A stretch of 64,000 nucleotides of DNA, from contig NC_134284.1 of NCBI RefSeq assembly GCF_949628215.1, forward strand, positions 3,348,001-3,412,000, given 5' to 3'. The translations under genes were made by a program, and so were the position numbers. Source of the stretch: Phalacrocorax aristotelis (taxonomy: Eukaryota; Chordata; Aves; Suliformes; Phalacrocoracidae). Of the stretch, positions 1-12,800 are shown piece by piece. The notes beneath the pieces are model-generated. The model saw only the letters and a list, made by a program, of their open reading frames with translations, made no database searches and had not been told where the DNA came from. Positions within the stretch are counted from its first letter, which is position 1. Every line of letters starts with the position of its first letter.

Positions 1-3000
1 CTTGAGGTGAGTGAATATTTTCACAGGAATTAATCTGTACTTGATTTGTACTCGCATAGTCCAGTCATACTTAACAAATATAAACTGTACTCTACCCAGA
101 TGGCTTATTTCTGACAACACAGTACAAACAGAATACACTCCTCCTTTCACACTAATGCCAATAGATCTCTCCTGTTATTAATAAGCTATTTATACACATT
201 CTGACAGCAGACTAGACCTCATCTTTGAGCTCGGTACCTGACGCTCATATTTCTTCCCTCTTGCCCTCTGTTTCTTTCCACCATCCATCACACTGACTCT
301 TACTTCCTATCCTCTCCTGTGAAATAGACACTACCTTCTTTTTTCACCAACAGTAAAACAGATCAAGGTGGTTCCATGTGTCGTTAAAGATAAATGTCGA
401 GGCTAAAATCTTTCCTTGTGTGGCTTCCATTAAATTTCATTGGGTAGCACTTGCACACCTTTCAACTATGATGCACAAAGGCTAGTGTTGCAAAAGATTT
501 TCGGAGTCTCATAACATCATGCCTTTTTAGGAAACCAGTGCTTCTGCACGCCTCTTAATTGAAATCACATGCCATGTAAACCTCCCTGTGCTGTGTGACT
601 TAGTTGTCCAGTCTTTCCAGATAGACCCTTCTCTGATGGTGCAGGTGGTACGTTATGTCTAAGAGAAGCCTGACAAAACGTGCCTTGGAATTATGCAGAC
701 GGTATTTCAATGTAATTGTGATAAATAAAGAGAGTAGACTACATGAAAGGTATTTTAGCTCTGGAGATGTAGCAAAGATAAGGAAGAAAAGACATGAAGG
801 TGCATTTGAACCTAAGGCAGTTCTCACTGGGTGAGATTTTCGCTTTACCCAGCGTCTCTCTTGGGGTGAGGTAACAGGAACTCTTCTCGCTTGTCCTGGT
901 AACATCCTAGGAAGAGAATGTTTATTACCATGTATCTGTGTATAATGTTTTGTCCTTGGTAATGAACTAAAATATTTGGTTCTGAAGGAAGGAATTTTTC
1001 TTTTGGTTTATGAAGCTGAAAGAACTAAACTTGGTGGTAAAGGCGAAGGGAGGCTGCTGACTTCTGGTAGCCCATCGACACTGCTGCTTTACAAAAAGCT
1101 GCCAGGTAGCTGTTCTCTCAGCCGGCTGAGTGATGGCAGTTCCATCAGCAGGCAGCGTTCAGAATTTCCTTCAGAGGAAAACTGACTCTGACTTTTTGAA
1201 CTTTCAGACTACTGGGCTGAGCAGAGTGAAAACAATTGTTTAGAGCTATCATGCGTGGATCTAAGGGACAGATGGCTCTGAACTGTGCCAGAGAATTATG
1301 ATAAGACATTCAGGCTGCATACCAGGATTTTCTTCTCTTTGCTTCTTTTTAGTCGGTGTGCTTGCTCTACTATTTGTTCTCAGTCTCACTTGATTTTCCT
1401 TGTTTCTCGGTAATAGTGAATATATGAGATATTCTGCTAGAAACCTGAGGCCACTTAATAAGCAGCCATAAGCTGAGTTCAACTCCCATTCACAGAGCGA
1501 TGGCCTCCTTGAACGTGAAGATCCAAACTGAAGCCAAGCTGGATGATTCTGGGATGTTATAGCTTCTCAGAGGCTTTCATAGGTGTCCATTCAGCGGCAG
1601 CTCTCCTTTTAAAGCATATTCTGAACAAAAAGAATCCTAAAAGCAAACTAACGGTGAAATTAAAGCTCTACATAGATTACACTCCCAATGCAAGGGAATG
1701 GATTAACTTTTCTTTCAACTCCTGCTGCTTAATGTTGATTTAATATATTGCCTTGACTTTTAATAAGGTTATTGAAAGATAAAAGCATATAAGGAGCTGT
1801 GCCACAGATGCGACAGTCAGAACTTCATATGCAAAATAAAAAGAGACATTATAATAAAAAGAAAATTGAATGTTGCTTGTATGAAATCTGGCATTGTTTT
1901 GATGCATGAAACAGCAAACACTGTTCCACATTGAGGTTTTCAAGAATGTCTTAAGTATACAACGCTTCTGATGCCACCCCAGTTGCCTATATATAGATCT
2001 GTCTTGTGTAAAGAATTTAAAAAGCATTAGAATGGAGAAATCAAAGAGACAATAAATTTTAAACCAATCTTATTGTCTGCAGCCTAAAGTGTTATTAAGA
2101 TCAAAGTGGAGCAAACATCTGGCATTTGCCTTTCTGCAAAAATTAGATCAAATTACCTACCATAGGATTTAGATCCATTCAGTAAGTTCTTTCCATTGTA
2201 TAAATAGTTTTCTTTCTCCTTTTTATTTGCTAGATCTGATTTAACACCCAAAATCTAGCCTCTTCATTCATTTGGCTTTGAAACAAATTGACAACAAAAA
2301 TGGAAATATACGTCCCTCGTGAACATCTGTTTCCTAAGGAACGTTCGAGGTCCTTCAGATCCTAAGGAGAGAGGTTCAACTAGCCTTCATCTTTGCCATT
2401 AAGAGTAATTGGCTAGAAATAAACTTCACCGAGTACACACAACCCTGTCCCCCTCCTTGAAAAACAATTTCTTCGCGCCTACTGTTGTAATTATGGTCAC
2501 TGTTGACGATACCAATCACTTACAAAATACATTGTTCAGACACTTGGCACGCTGGCCCATACTTTTATGTAAAACTTATCAGATGTAAATATTTCAGACT
2601 TTTAAATGTATCTAATGCATTCCTAGGCTTCTGACACCTTTGTTTAGAGAGATAAATACAGGTATGTTATATCTATATAGCACAATTTTTTAATTCTCTG
2701 AATAGAAGAATACACTAATACAAAGCTATGATTGAGAACGTCTCTGCTCTTAAATACAAAAAAGACTGTGCCTTTATACCTCAACAAACTAATTACAAAA
2801 CATAGAAATTCATTAAAGTTTAACTTAAAAGAAGAACAATATTAAGGTCTTCAAGTTAATCTATTGTTGATTTAGTTATTTAAGCAAACGAAGTTAACAT
2901 CACTCTGTAGCGATGCCATGCAATAACTATAAAATTATGATTAATGAGTTTGAATGTTGGTGTCCCAGATGAGCTGTAACTGACACATTAATTCTTTCCA

Positions 3001-6000
3001 ATTGCTTTCTTGCTGGAATCCATATTGATGTTACTAGACAGAAGGATATAGCTCTCAATTATTGTAGAGAGAGATGGAGATATTATTTTGACCTTTGTTC
3101 TTCTGATCTTTTGGAATTGGAATATGGCTGTTTCCATAAGGCAGTCTTCAAAAAAGAAATGCAAACATGGCGATTTCAGATTTTATTTGCAGAAATTTTA
3201 TTGGGAATCAATGTAACTTCTCCACTTGATTCTTTCCCAAGCTGTGTGACTTACATCTGTATCACAGCAAGGAGGAGTTATCGCATATCGCAACTTAGAA
3301 GTTTTTTTTAACGCAATCCCAAACATTCTTCTTTTATGTCAGCGTATAATTTGATCCTCATATATTGCTCCTTGGTCATTTAAAAGAGGTAGATTACGAA
3401 ATTTATTTGCAATATTTTTAGAAAGTAATAGGAAAGGGAGCAAGTGACAGTTAAAATTTCTGCACTCCTTCCCCCAGACCCATAAAAGCTAGGGGAGGAA
3501 TTCAGGCAGCCAGAAGCCACACATTGTCAAAGGGCACCTTAAAGTCATCAGCTACATTCCCAGGCAGGCAGTGCAGACAGGCTTCAGATGTTTTTATGAA
3601 GCTGCATTACAAGGTAGCATCAAAAAGCTGCACTACTGGGATTCGTTACGATACCTGTGCATTGCTGTGTATTTCTGGTTTCAGCCTCAGCTGATGAAAA
3701 AAAAATAAAGCAAGGTATCTGAATCTTATTATGGTTAATATTTTTGATACCTGAAGGCCAAGATCTGATGGTTATTAAAAATATGTAGCAGTGATATCGC
3801 CAGTGTTTTGACTAAAGCCAAACATACGTTGTTTTTTTCACTCCCTTAAATTTTAAATGATGCAGTTCTCCCCTTCAGAAGCCTTTGGTTCATACAACCG
3901 TCCAGGTAAGCGGAACGACTCAGAGAAAATTTTGGACCTTCACCTGCCAACATTGACTGCTGTATTTCAGTAATTAATATGAAGCCGTTTCTAAGGCAGG
4001 GTTGAGTTATTTGGAGGGAATAAGATGCATGTTTTTTCAAAAGCAAAGGAGGACTGTGTAAGGGGACCACTGGGTTAAGCAAACCAGCATTGTCATCTCA
4101 GTCTTGTACCAGTGACTTGGTGCTTCTCATTCAGGAAACCTTTTGGAACTAACAACTCTGGGCTCACTCCTGAGCACTGGACAGTACAAAGAAACATCTG
4201 TCCCCAAGCATACAGTTCTCCAGGGCTTATCTTTTTTAACTCAGGAGACGGTAAACGACCCGGTTAAATTACTGCATCATTTTTGCAAATGCAACATCCC
4301 TCTTCCCAGCCAGGCACCACCGCTGACAGGCAGCTGGAGCGGAGCCGCGATACTGTCTGTTCCACTGACCCATCCAGGACACACCGTACCTACTGTGTGC
4401 ATGTGGTGCTCAGATGTCTTGCACATGCTCAGCAAATCCAACACGTTCTTGATGCCTCAGTCCTGTAATGTGTGTATGAATCAACTGCACAGCACATGGA
4501 TGACAGAGCACACACAGAAATCCCAAGCAGAAATCTAGACTACCTCACTGGGGAAAGAGAAAAAATAGTTTTACTTCTGTGTCCCTGAAAGGTGATTAAG
4601 GTGTGTGAATTCTCTCTCTGTTATCTTCTTTTGATCGGTGTAACTAAAAAGCACACGGGACTTCACAGTGGACATATCTTCAATTCAAAGCTGGTATGTA
4701 GGCCTAACATAAATTATAATGAATGTCTGAGCTTGTTAGCATATAAATAGTAAGACCATGGTACTACAGAGCACTAGAAAGGTAAGTCCAGGAGGTTTTT
4801 CCCTCTGTTTTAAATATTCAAGTACAGCTATATATGCACATCTTTTCAACGAAACTTGTTCTGTCCAACTGTGCCTGTATCTCACGCCAGAAAAAATCAG
4901 TTGCCTTCTAGAGATAATGATTTTAATGTTATTAGCCTTTCAGGAAGTTTTAGAAGTGCACACACACAAAAACCAAAATGCTAGAAGAGACAGAAGACTA
5001 AACGAAAATGCCTTTAAAAACCCGAGACAACCAGTGCTAGTGGGCTGCTCAGCTCCACTATTTCACAAGGGCTTTGCATGAGGGAAAACCACACCAAACC
5101 TCCGCAGCACCCAGCTTTTCAGAGCTGGAGATGGGACATCGGACACTTCTCTCTGGTTAGCTGCGTGCACTACAGGAAAACACTATATGTCGTTCACTCT
5201 TGAGTACCCGACTACGCCGTTGTCGGTCCTTTGAGCTAAAAGGTGTACGTCTGAAATAGGCCTGCATTTCACGTAAGCTCAGAGGCTTTTGTGAACCCAG
5301 AGGCTGTTCTCAGTCCGGTTCAGCGAGGCGGTGATCCCGGTCAGAGCCACTTTCTCCACACGGGCAGCCAATGCCACCAGTCCTGCAGAGAGCAGGATTG
5401 CACGGGGGGCTGCAAGGACTGACCGAGCCCCTCCCACACCTGCCAGGGTGGCCGGTTGGAAAGGTAACGTTCGTACCGCTGCTGCCCATCTCCCACCGGT
5501 GGGAGTGGGGTGGGAAGTTTGAAGAAACCTGTTCTCTGGGGTTGTATTCCTTCCTCAGCACAGGCCTTGCTCAAGTGCCACCAGCAGGGACAGAGAAGGT
5601 AAAAAGGAAATTTCAAATCTTCCTGTTCTCTAATTATTTTTCATCTTCTCTGTCCCTGTTTACAGCTTGCAATTGTGCTGTATCGTAAAGGTGTTCCTTA
5701 CCCTTTTTCTTCTAAAAGTGGGAGTAAACTGCTAGCTAGATGTAAAAACTGACGTAAGGTGTAAGGCAGGCCCGCCGACTCCAACTTCAACTCTACAACA
5801 GTTCAAGGCTGATTTATATTTTGAACTGTCACTATATGGTTTACAAGGGGAAAAGTGCAAGTAAAGATTAAGATTTTTCCTTCTATAAATTGTGGAAGGG
5901 TGAGGGGGAAGTGACAGATCTCATTTAAAAACCTTATTGAAGCAGCCGTGTTGAATGATGGTGCCATTGCTTGTCTCTGTGTCTCATTGTCATAATGTAA

Positions 6001-6104
6001 GCCCTTTTATAATTAGAAGAAACCACAGAAGTCAGAGTAAAGTACAACAGATCCAGAAAAAGCTGGAAACTTAAGGAAGAAATGAAAAAAAAAAACCCAA
6101 CAAT
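1..6104. other. Intergenic spacer downstream of GREM1
   Basis: I recognise no gene in this stretch. By comparison with human 15q13.3, the next gene to the left should be FMN1 in convergent (plus-strand) orientation. No frame here shows formin FH2 or C-terminal sequence. The longest open frame, 131 codons at 4143-4538 on the plus strand, resembles nothing I know and has a composition expected of chance. A moderately GC-rich patch lies at about 5290-5540. Part of the stretch could be 3' UTR of the convergent gene, since there is a plus-strand AATAAA near 3708, but nothing in the sequence proves that. Confidence 0.6.
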
Positions 6105-9100
6105 AGTCATGGGCTGGAGAAGATATTTTATTTATTTGTTACTAGTAGTTAAAATGACGTACAAAATGCTGGGAAGAAAAAAACCTCCAATTCTATTCAG
6201 TTACAAAATAATTAAAACTTCATTTTAAACCAAGTTTTGCTTTGTGAGACCGAGCATGAAAAAACTGCAGCCTTAGGTTATATAGTCCATTGTTTTTAGA
6301 ATAAAGCAGACATTTAAATACATATTGTGGTTGATATTAAATATCTTGTATAATTGTAAGTTAGCAGAACTTTCTTAGTCTCAGGCAATAACTAGCAATT
6401 CATAAAAGTTCTTTGTATAAAATTTACATATTGGGAGGGAATCTGCCTCAAGGGGAGTTCCGTCATGGTCTATGTACAGGCTATTTTGGAACATAAAGAT
6501 TTGTAAAACATTTATCAGTTTTCCTTCAGAATACTAGCCTAATCTTAAATAAGGGAGTCAGTAATGTCTGAAGCTTTGCTTAATGGCTAAGGGTTTAGGG
6601 ACATAGCAGTCACTGTAAAAGACAACTTCACATGGAGAAAAAAAATTCTTTCGTAAGGTGTGCCCATTTTTTGAACAGAAGCCCTAGCTAGTACAAAACT
6701 TTCAGCAATGCCCGAGATTGGCCCTTTCCCCTGCAAACCAACTCAAAAACAGTAATTTAAAGGAAAACAACCCCTGCCTATTATCAGTGAAAGAGGATTT
6801 GTATTAATAATAACATTAAATATCCATATCTTTCTGTTTAACTATTCACATTCCACACAGTGGAAATCTACGTCCTGTAATTCCAGATCTTAAAATTGGA
6901 TTTTAAAATCCATGAAGAAATGTGTCAAACCTGCTGAGTAAGAGTACACCAAATGAAATGCATTTTAATAATACGAATCGATGAGTTGCAATCTCTTATT
7001 CCTACAAATGCAGACCTCACAGCAGTGGATTTTACAATAAAAATATATTAATCGCAGAGATGCAGGATATCGCCAATAACTGCATGACGCACTGTGTAAC
7101 AGCTGGGGCACCTAATATAATGACTGCACACTGGATGCGTCTGTGACATGCCACTGCACATTTTTCTCTTTGGACATCTCAGTAAGAGCAGAATTGTCTT
7201 CCTCAGCATTCAACGGAAAGATATGCTGCCAAGATAATCACCCGGTGGCTGAAAGAGGCATCTGGTGTGCGAAAGAGCAGCCACACTGATAGTGGACGCT
7301 AGAGAGTATTACTGCGGAACGGGGAAACCGAGTCCTGGGCTACCCGCACCCCATCATACAATTAACGTGGATGTAACTCCCGTTTCTCTCACATCAGCGA
7401 TGTCCGGGTTGCTCTCAGGCCCAGTACTGACGCCAGCGTAGGGACACGCCTTTCCTTTGGTACCCCACTGGGCAGGGCCAGGTGTCAGGGCCCTGCAGGC
7501 ACAGGCACGAGGGTGTGCAGCACCCCGCCACCTCTTCACCACCTGGTTGGAAAGCGCCCTTGCAAAGCCAGAAGCCAGGACAGCATGAGTCGTTTGCACA
7601 CCATGCGGCGTGAGATGCAGCCAGTGAGGAAACCCCCAGGCTTCCCATCGGACCTCCAGGAAAGCAAGGGCAAGGTGCGTGGAAGGGCTCTCCCTCAGGT
7701 CCAATGGCTCAGGGTCCACCTAGCTACACCAATTTCTTTTGCAGGACCTTCTGTACTCTTGCCAAAACCCACAGCCCTGATCAAGTTTAAGCTCCTAATC
7801 CTGAAGGAGACAAAAGGCAGGATAACCTCACAGGTGAGATTCATCAAGCTGTTGGAAGTAGTATGTCCCCTTTTATGGTTTTTTTCCTCCCCAAATGAGA
7901 GGGGCAGTCAGCCCTTAATTTTCAGGAAATTCTCTTTACTTAGTCCAAATCCAGTTTAAAGGCAAGTCTGTGGTAAAAGATATAAAAAGAGGATTATTGC
8001 TGGCAAAGTTCTGCATCTCTTTTTCAACAAACTGCATGCCTGTGGCAAAGCTAAAATAACAATAACAATGCAATGTTTACTAGTCATGAATGTCGTGTCT
8101 TTTGTCTCTTGTGTGGTTATTGCATTTGCCGTCACATGATGCTTGTTTTAATATTTGCTTTGCTCTTCATGTACTAAATTGCTGCCATTCTGTACTTGAT
8201 CTTGGTTAGCAAGATTTTTGTGCTGTGGTTATGTACGTCTTTTATGTATGCGTGTGAAAAAGAGAAGGAGAGAGTTTGGCTACGCACAATGGAATATGCG
8301 TACTCATTGTATGTATGTATAGATACCAATGACTAAAAGATACTGCATATACATATATATGTAGATATGAAGAATAACTGATATCAGAAATACAAGACAT
8401 CAAATGGATCTAGTGGCACAGGAATGGGTTTTGATTGATTTAGAAAGCCATTAGAATTCAGAAGTATATTTATAGCCTTGTATATAGATTCTCTTTAATT
8501 TATGTAATATATGACTAGGTATATAAATTAAAGCAAAACATAAACAGAAGACAATATCTCTTCCTCTGTGTCTTCCTGTTTATGTATCTTTCCTTCTTCT
8601 ACTCCCTTTTGTACTCTCCCCGTCTACTTACTTTGGCCTTTTGCTTTCTAACTTGCTGCAGCTCTGTTTTCCATCCACCTATACTGACTTTTCAACACTC
8701 CCACGTCCCCCCATTGTTCTCCAGACATGGCTTTTGGATTACAGTTATTTGTTTTGAAGGCGCATGCTATAAACTCTTGATACAGCCGCTATTTTCAGTG
8801 ATGGTTTTGCTACGCTTTAAACTGCTTTTTGCCTACTTCATATTTAAGAATAGATGAATGCTTTCAAATATATTGTCCTCTCACTTTGAGGTTTCTCTTA
8901 ATACAGTAAAAGCAAATAGCACGGCAGGTGAACATTAGCAATAGCCACAGCTCCACTTCCCCAGCAAGCGGCAAAAATGTGAATATCCACTAGGAAACCT
9001 AATTCATGACTGTGGGTAAATAGATATTTTTAGTATTTCATACCCGTTAAATATTTTTGTCATAATGAACATTCACGTATTTGCTTGTACACATCCATTT

Positions 9101-9300
9101 TTCTCTCTTAGACAGAAACATCCATGTGCGTGTCCTCTCCTTACATCATTTTTTTTCTTTATTTTTGGGGTTTTTTTTCTTGTTTTAAGTAATTAATAAT
9201 TTTGTCCAGCCCTGAAGGTATGCTAGTTCATGCCATTCACTCTCATGCTGGCAATGATTGCGTACAGTCAGAGTGCAATCGGTACCGTATTTTTCTCAGT
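6105..9300 (-). other. GREM1: GREM1 3' untranslated region
   Basis: This is the sequence from the GREM1 stop codon to the inferred poly(A) site. It is mostly AT-rich, with many ATTTA-like and TGTA-containing stretches of the kind that carry mRNA-stability elements. A GC-richer block at about 7310-7720 stands out. Open frames inside the block (for example 7354-7719 minus and 7513-7959 plus) are not recognisable proteins. The extent is inferred from the poly(A) signals and from the long 3' UTR known for mammalian GREM1; no transcript evidence is available. Confidence 0.55.
6127..6136 (-). terminator. GREM1: GREM1 polyadenylation signals (two overlapping AATAAA)
   Basis: On the minus strand two AATAAA hexamers overlap (6131-6136 and 6127-6132). 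A U-rich/GU-rich stretch follows at about 6075-6095, as expected downstream of a cleavage site, so cleavage is inferred at about 6100-6117. This gives a 3' UTR of about 3.2 kb, close to the roughly 3.3 kb I recall for human GREM1. Earlier signals could also be used. Confidence 0.6.
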
Positions 9301-9855
9301 TTAGTCCAAATCAATAGATATACACCGGCATTCCTTAACTCGGGTGATTCTTTTCTTCTTTCTCGGGGGCTGAAGCTCGGGGCAATTGAGTGTAACAGTC
9401 ATGGTGGTGAATTTCTTGGGCTTGCAGAAGGAACAGGATTGGAAGGAGCCTTCCTCCTTACGGACATGCCTGGGGATGTAGAATGAATTGCACTGGCCAT
9501 AGCAGAACCTGTTGATAATGGTACGACTGTTGCAGCCTTCTTCGTGGATAGTTTGTTTGAGGGGTTGAGTTTTACACCAATCCCGCTTCAGGTATTTGCG
9601 CTCAGTGATGTGCAATGCCTCCTGACTAGACTCCAGCACCTCTTCCGCAGGCATTGAGGTGCCTTTTCCTCGTTCTCGATGCCTAGAGCCCGACTGCTGC
9701 TGTGTCTGTATTTGCTCTGAATCATTGGGCTGATCTTTGTCAGGAGGAGGGATAGCGCCTTGTGATCCGCGATTCCTCTTTCTCCCTTCTGCTGCCGGTA
9801 GCAGAAATCCCATCAGAAGAAACACGGTGCCGACGGCATACAGTGTGCGGACCAT
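9301..9855 (-). CDS. GREM1: Gremlin-1, secreted BMP antagonist (complete, single coding exon)
   Basis: Encodes 184 residues, the same length as human gremlin-1. The protein is secreted, binds BMP2/4/7 and blocks their receptors. In limb buds it links SHH to the FGF loop, and it also acts in kidney, gut stroma and bone. Residues 1-24 are a hydrophobic signal peptide ending PAAEG. Residues 25-70 are a variable linker with an N-glycosylation site (NDS at 44). The region from about 72 to the end is nearly identical to human. The DAN/CTCK cystine-knot domain carries cysteines at 94, 108, 118, 122, 141, 144, 158, 176 and 178. Basic patches (KPKK at 145-148, RKKKR at 165-169) fit the heparan-sulphate binding known for the family. 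The start is the ATG at 9855, one base after an acceptor (ctctatag at 9857); in-frame codons upstream are intron. The stop is TAA at 9301-9303. The frame is intact. Confidence 0.98.
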   Translation of the reverse strand: MVRTLYAVGTVFLLMGFLLPAAEGRKRNRGSQGAIPPPDKDQPNDSEQIQTQQQSGSRHRERGKGTSMPAEEVLESSQEALHITERKYLKRDWCKTQPLKQTIHEEGCNSRTIINRFCYGQCNSFYIPRHVRKEEGSFQSCSFCKPKKFTTMTVTLNCPELQPPRKKKRITRVKECRCISIDLD

Positions 9856-9856
9856 C

Positions 9857-12800
9857 CTATAGAGAGGAAGTTGAGGGAATAAAGCACAGTTGTGGATTTC
9901 AGATATCAAGAGAAGTCAGGCATGCAGTAAATTTTGAGTTCCATAAAAGAAATATGTGTGTGCGTGCGTACGCTTACAAAAGGTAAGCATTTAGCCAAAT
10001 TATCAAGTGATAAAAGCTTTAATGTACAGTGGTTGAAAGTCAAAGGCTAAAGTAATCCCAAACAGAATTTCATTTAGTGTCACATGCATCTTCTTCCAGC
10101 TCTTTTCTCCATGTATATTACCCTAGTTAAGAGTTCTCATTCCCTTCTTATAGCTCACTGACATTAGGAAAGTGGCTCCTGACTTACACTGGTGGAAGAA
10201 CAGATTTCATGCTATGCAAGGATTTATATGACACAGCAATCTGCAGTGCCAGAGGACTAAACCCTTTGACTTAGGAGATCCAGTGTAGCTATGTGTTCCT
10301 TAGTCAGACTCAGAAGCTTTGTACAGCTTCTCGCATAATACACATCCAGACTATAATGTGAATGCTATATCCACCTGTTGACTGAATTACAGCATCCCAA
10401 GTCTGTCACGCTGCCCCTCTGAAGTGGTCCAATGTGTCTAAGTGTAATGAAGCGGAAGATAAGAGATGTGCAACAACATAGGCAACTAACATAAAAGAAT
10501 ATTTAGTTAGAGGTTAAAAGAGATGCATCTGTAATTTCAAATTACACCTACTCATGCATTACTCTGAATCCTTGAGAGAAGTTACACAGCTACAGTCACA
10601 GTGTTAAGAATTTTACAGATCTCTGAATTTTATTCATTTCATATACAGCATGATATTGAAAGGAAATATGAGGTCAGCAGAGTTTCATACATGACACTAC
10701 TTATCATGAGGTATCAGCATCAGAAAAGAATGTAGTTTGTATACACACACAAAAAACGCTTCAAGTGCATTAAGTGGAGACTATCACGTTCTTCAAAACA
10801 GCACCCCTGCTCCAGACCCAATTACTAGCATAGGAACAGACTTTCCTGCCTCCCTTATTCCACCATTTCTGCTGCTTCCCAAAGCTCTGAGCTCTTTTGG
10901 CTGCTCAGTCAGCTCAAGACACCAGCCATCTGGGAAGAAACTCATCGGCTGCCACACTTTCCGCCTTTCCAGAAGTACGGTGGTCTCCATGTTGTTCTGG
11001 AAAGCAAGGGATGCGGCCGCGAGAGAGAGAGAGCAGGGAACGGGACTCTCAGGGACCCTTGCTGTGGGGAGCCTGGAAGAAACCACTAGAAATGAGTGAC
11101 TGCTTGCAAACACCCCATAAAACAGCACAACTGCGAAGAGGCACGTGCATTAAAAAAAGGGGAAGAACTGCAAAGAACCTGAGGGCGTCGGTGTCTTTTA
11201 CCTGCTTGGAGTGCTGTGGTTGTACCCCTTGTTTGATTCGTTTTATCAGTAAGGGGCAAACCACTGTTTGAGAGTCCTGCTCATGTTACCACCCAAGAAA
11301 GATATGTGAAACCAAGGGCACCATCCTGGACAGCTTTACCCGCTCTGCCTGAGACCACACAACTAGGCAGGAAAGCAGCCAAATGCCAACGTGGTAAGGG
11401 CCACCTAGAGACTCAGTAGAGGCTCAGGGTAAGTACCATTTGCTATAAAAGGTAGCTGTTAATTTCTCGGTTACTAGGTCTTTCCAGTCACATGGAGAAA
11501 ATAAATGTTATATTATGCTCAAAAAGCATTTCTCTCTGAACGGACTGGGAAAGGAGTTACTGGAGTGGAAAAACTATCATAGGAGGGTTCCATTGTATTC
11601 AGGGATTTGCTTGTGGATCTAATATTTTAAGTGTTTGTCTACAGATTGCTAGAGCACCTACAGTTTATAATACGTATGATAAAGCCATGCATCGGTTTTA
11701 TTCATTTATGTTTATGTACCAGTATGTCTGATGGTTGGCAGAAGCTTCAGGTTTCAAGTCAGGGTTGTAAGAATGACACTATTCCTGACTCCAACAGACA
11801 ACTTGGAAGGGCTGCTTTTAATATGTAAATGAAATATGGTACAGAACATGCAATTTTAATATCCTTAAGGCTTTGACATAGAACAAAAAAAAAAAAAAAA
11901 AAGCTGGGAATTCTAATTGAAGACTAATGCAGCATAATTTCAAGTGTCAGCATGGACTTCACATTTTCTGGTTTTTCCACGTTCCTATTACATCCTGAAC
12001 ATTATTTAAGCATATTTCCTTTTTAATTTTGTCTTTAAAATAATTTTTAAAAAAGAGTTATAAACCACTCCTTATTTCCTCAAGGGACCAGAATGACTCC
12101 TTCCAAAACTATTCCTATTTCTCCAGTGACTATATACCCATGCTGTATTTAGACGGTATTTTAATATGCACTTTATTTACTCAACATGGTGCCAGAGTCT
12201 TGAAAGAAAAAAAAGTCATTGTATGCAACCGAAAATAAATTGCTGGTTTATAAGCAGTACCAGGAAACTTCAGGTGTTTGTTTAATGTCCCATAACTGAG
12301 TTGAAGTTCCACCAACGTGCATATTCCTGGACTACTTTTATTTCTAAAACTGATGACCTCCACTTTGCTTCACCTTTTTTTTTTTTTTTCATAAATGTGC
12401 AATTGATAGCACAGTAAGGTCTAGCGATGTGAAAATGAGGTGTACTTTGGGATGGGAATTTGGGGGAAATTTGATTATAATGTTTACTATTGTAAGATCT
12501 GTATCCCAGATTCATGCATCTTTATTAAGCATGTGCTTAACCCTAAGGAAATGCAAGCATGTGTTCGAATATAATCCGAAACTGGGGGAGGAAAGGTAAT
12601 TTTTCACTGAAATGGTTTCCAACCTTAAAGGCAGAAGCTATACTACATGCTCATAAAAGAAATTGCGATTCAAATGAAAATTAGCAGCTCAGCAAAAACA
12701 TTTGTTGTGTTCACTTCCAAAACACACGTCTAAAAGTAAAAGTAATCCAGTCATTTAAGGGTAACTACAGTTTAAACACAGACGCGCAGAAGAGGCTGTG

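Noticed and set aside
4143-4538. 131-codon plus-strand open frame left of GREM1
   Set aside because: It matches no formin (FMN1) segment or other family I know. Its residue composition looks random and no splice or promoter context supports it.
1-6000. FMN1 terminal exons expected from synteny
   Set aside because: No frame shows FH2 or formin C-terminal sequence; the gene probably ends beyond the left edge of the window.
9202-9486. Plus-strand frame across the 3' part of the GREM1 coding exon
   Set aside because: Antisense shadow of the conserved gremlin-1 coding sequence.
9856-9909. N-terminal extension of GREM1 beginning MISEIHNC
   Set aside because: It lies upstream of the acceptor AG at 9858-9857 and is intron sequence; the 184-residue form matches the known family length.
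12500-12570. AAGCATGTGCTTAACC as another ancient palindromic repeat
   Set aside because: Only one short motif matches; too little sequence to support a repeat call.
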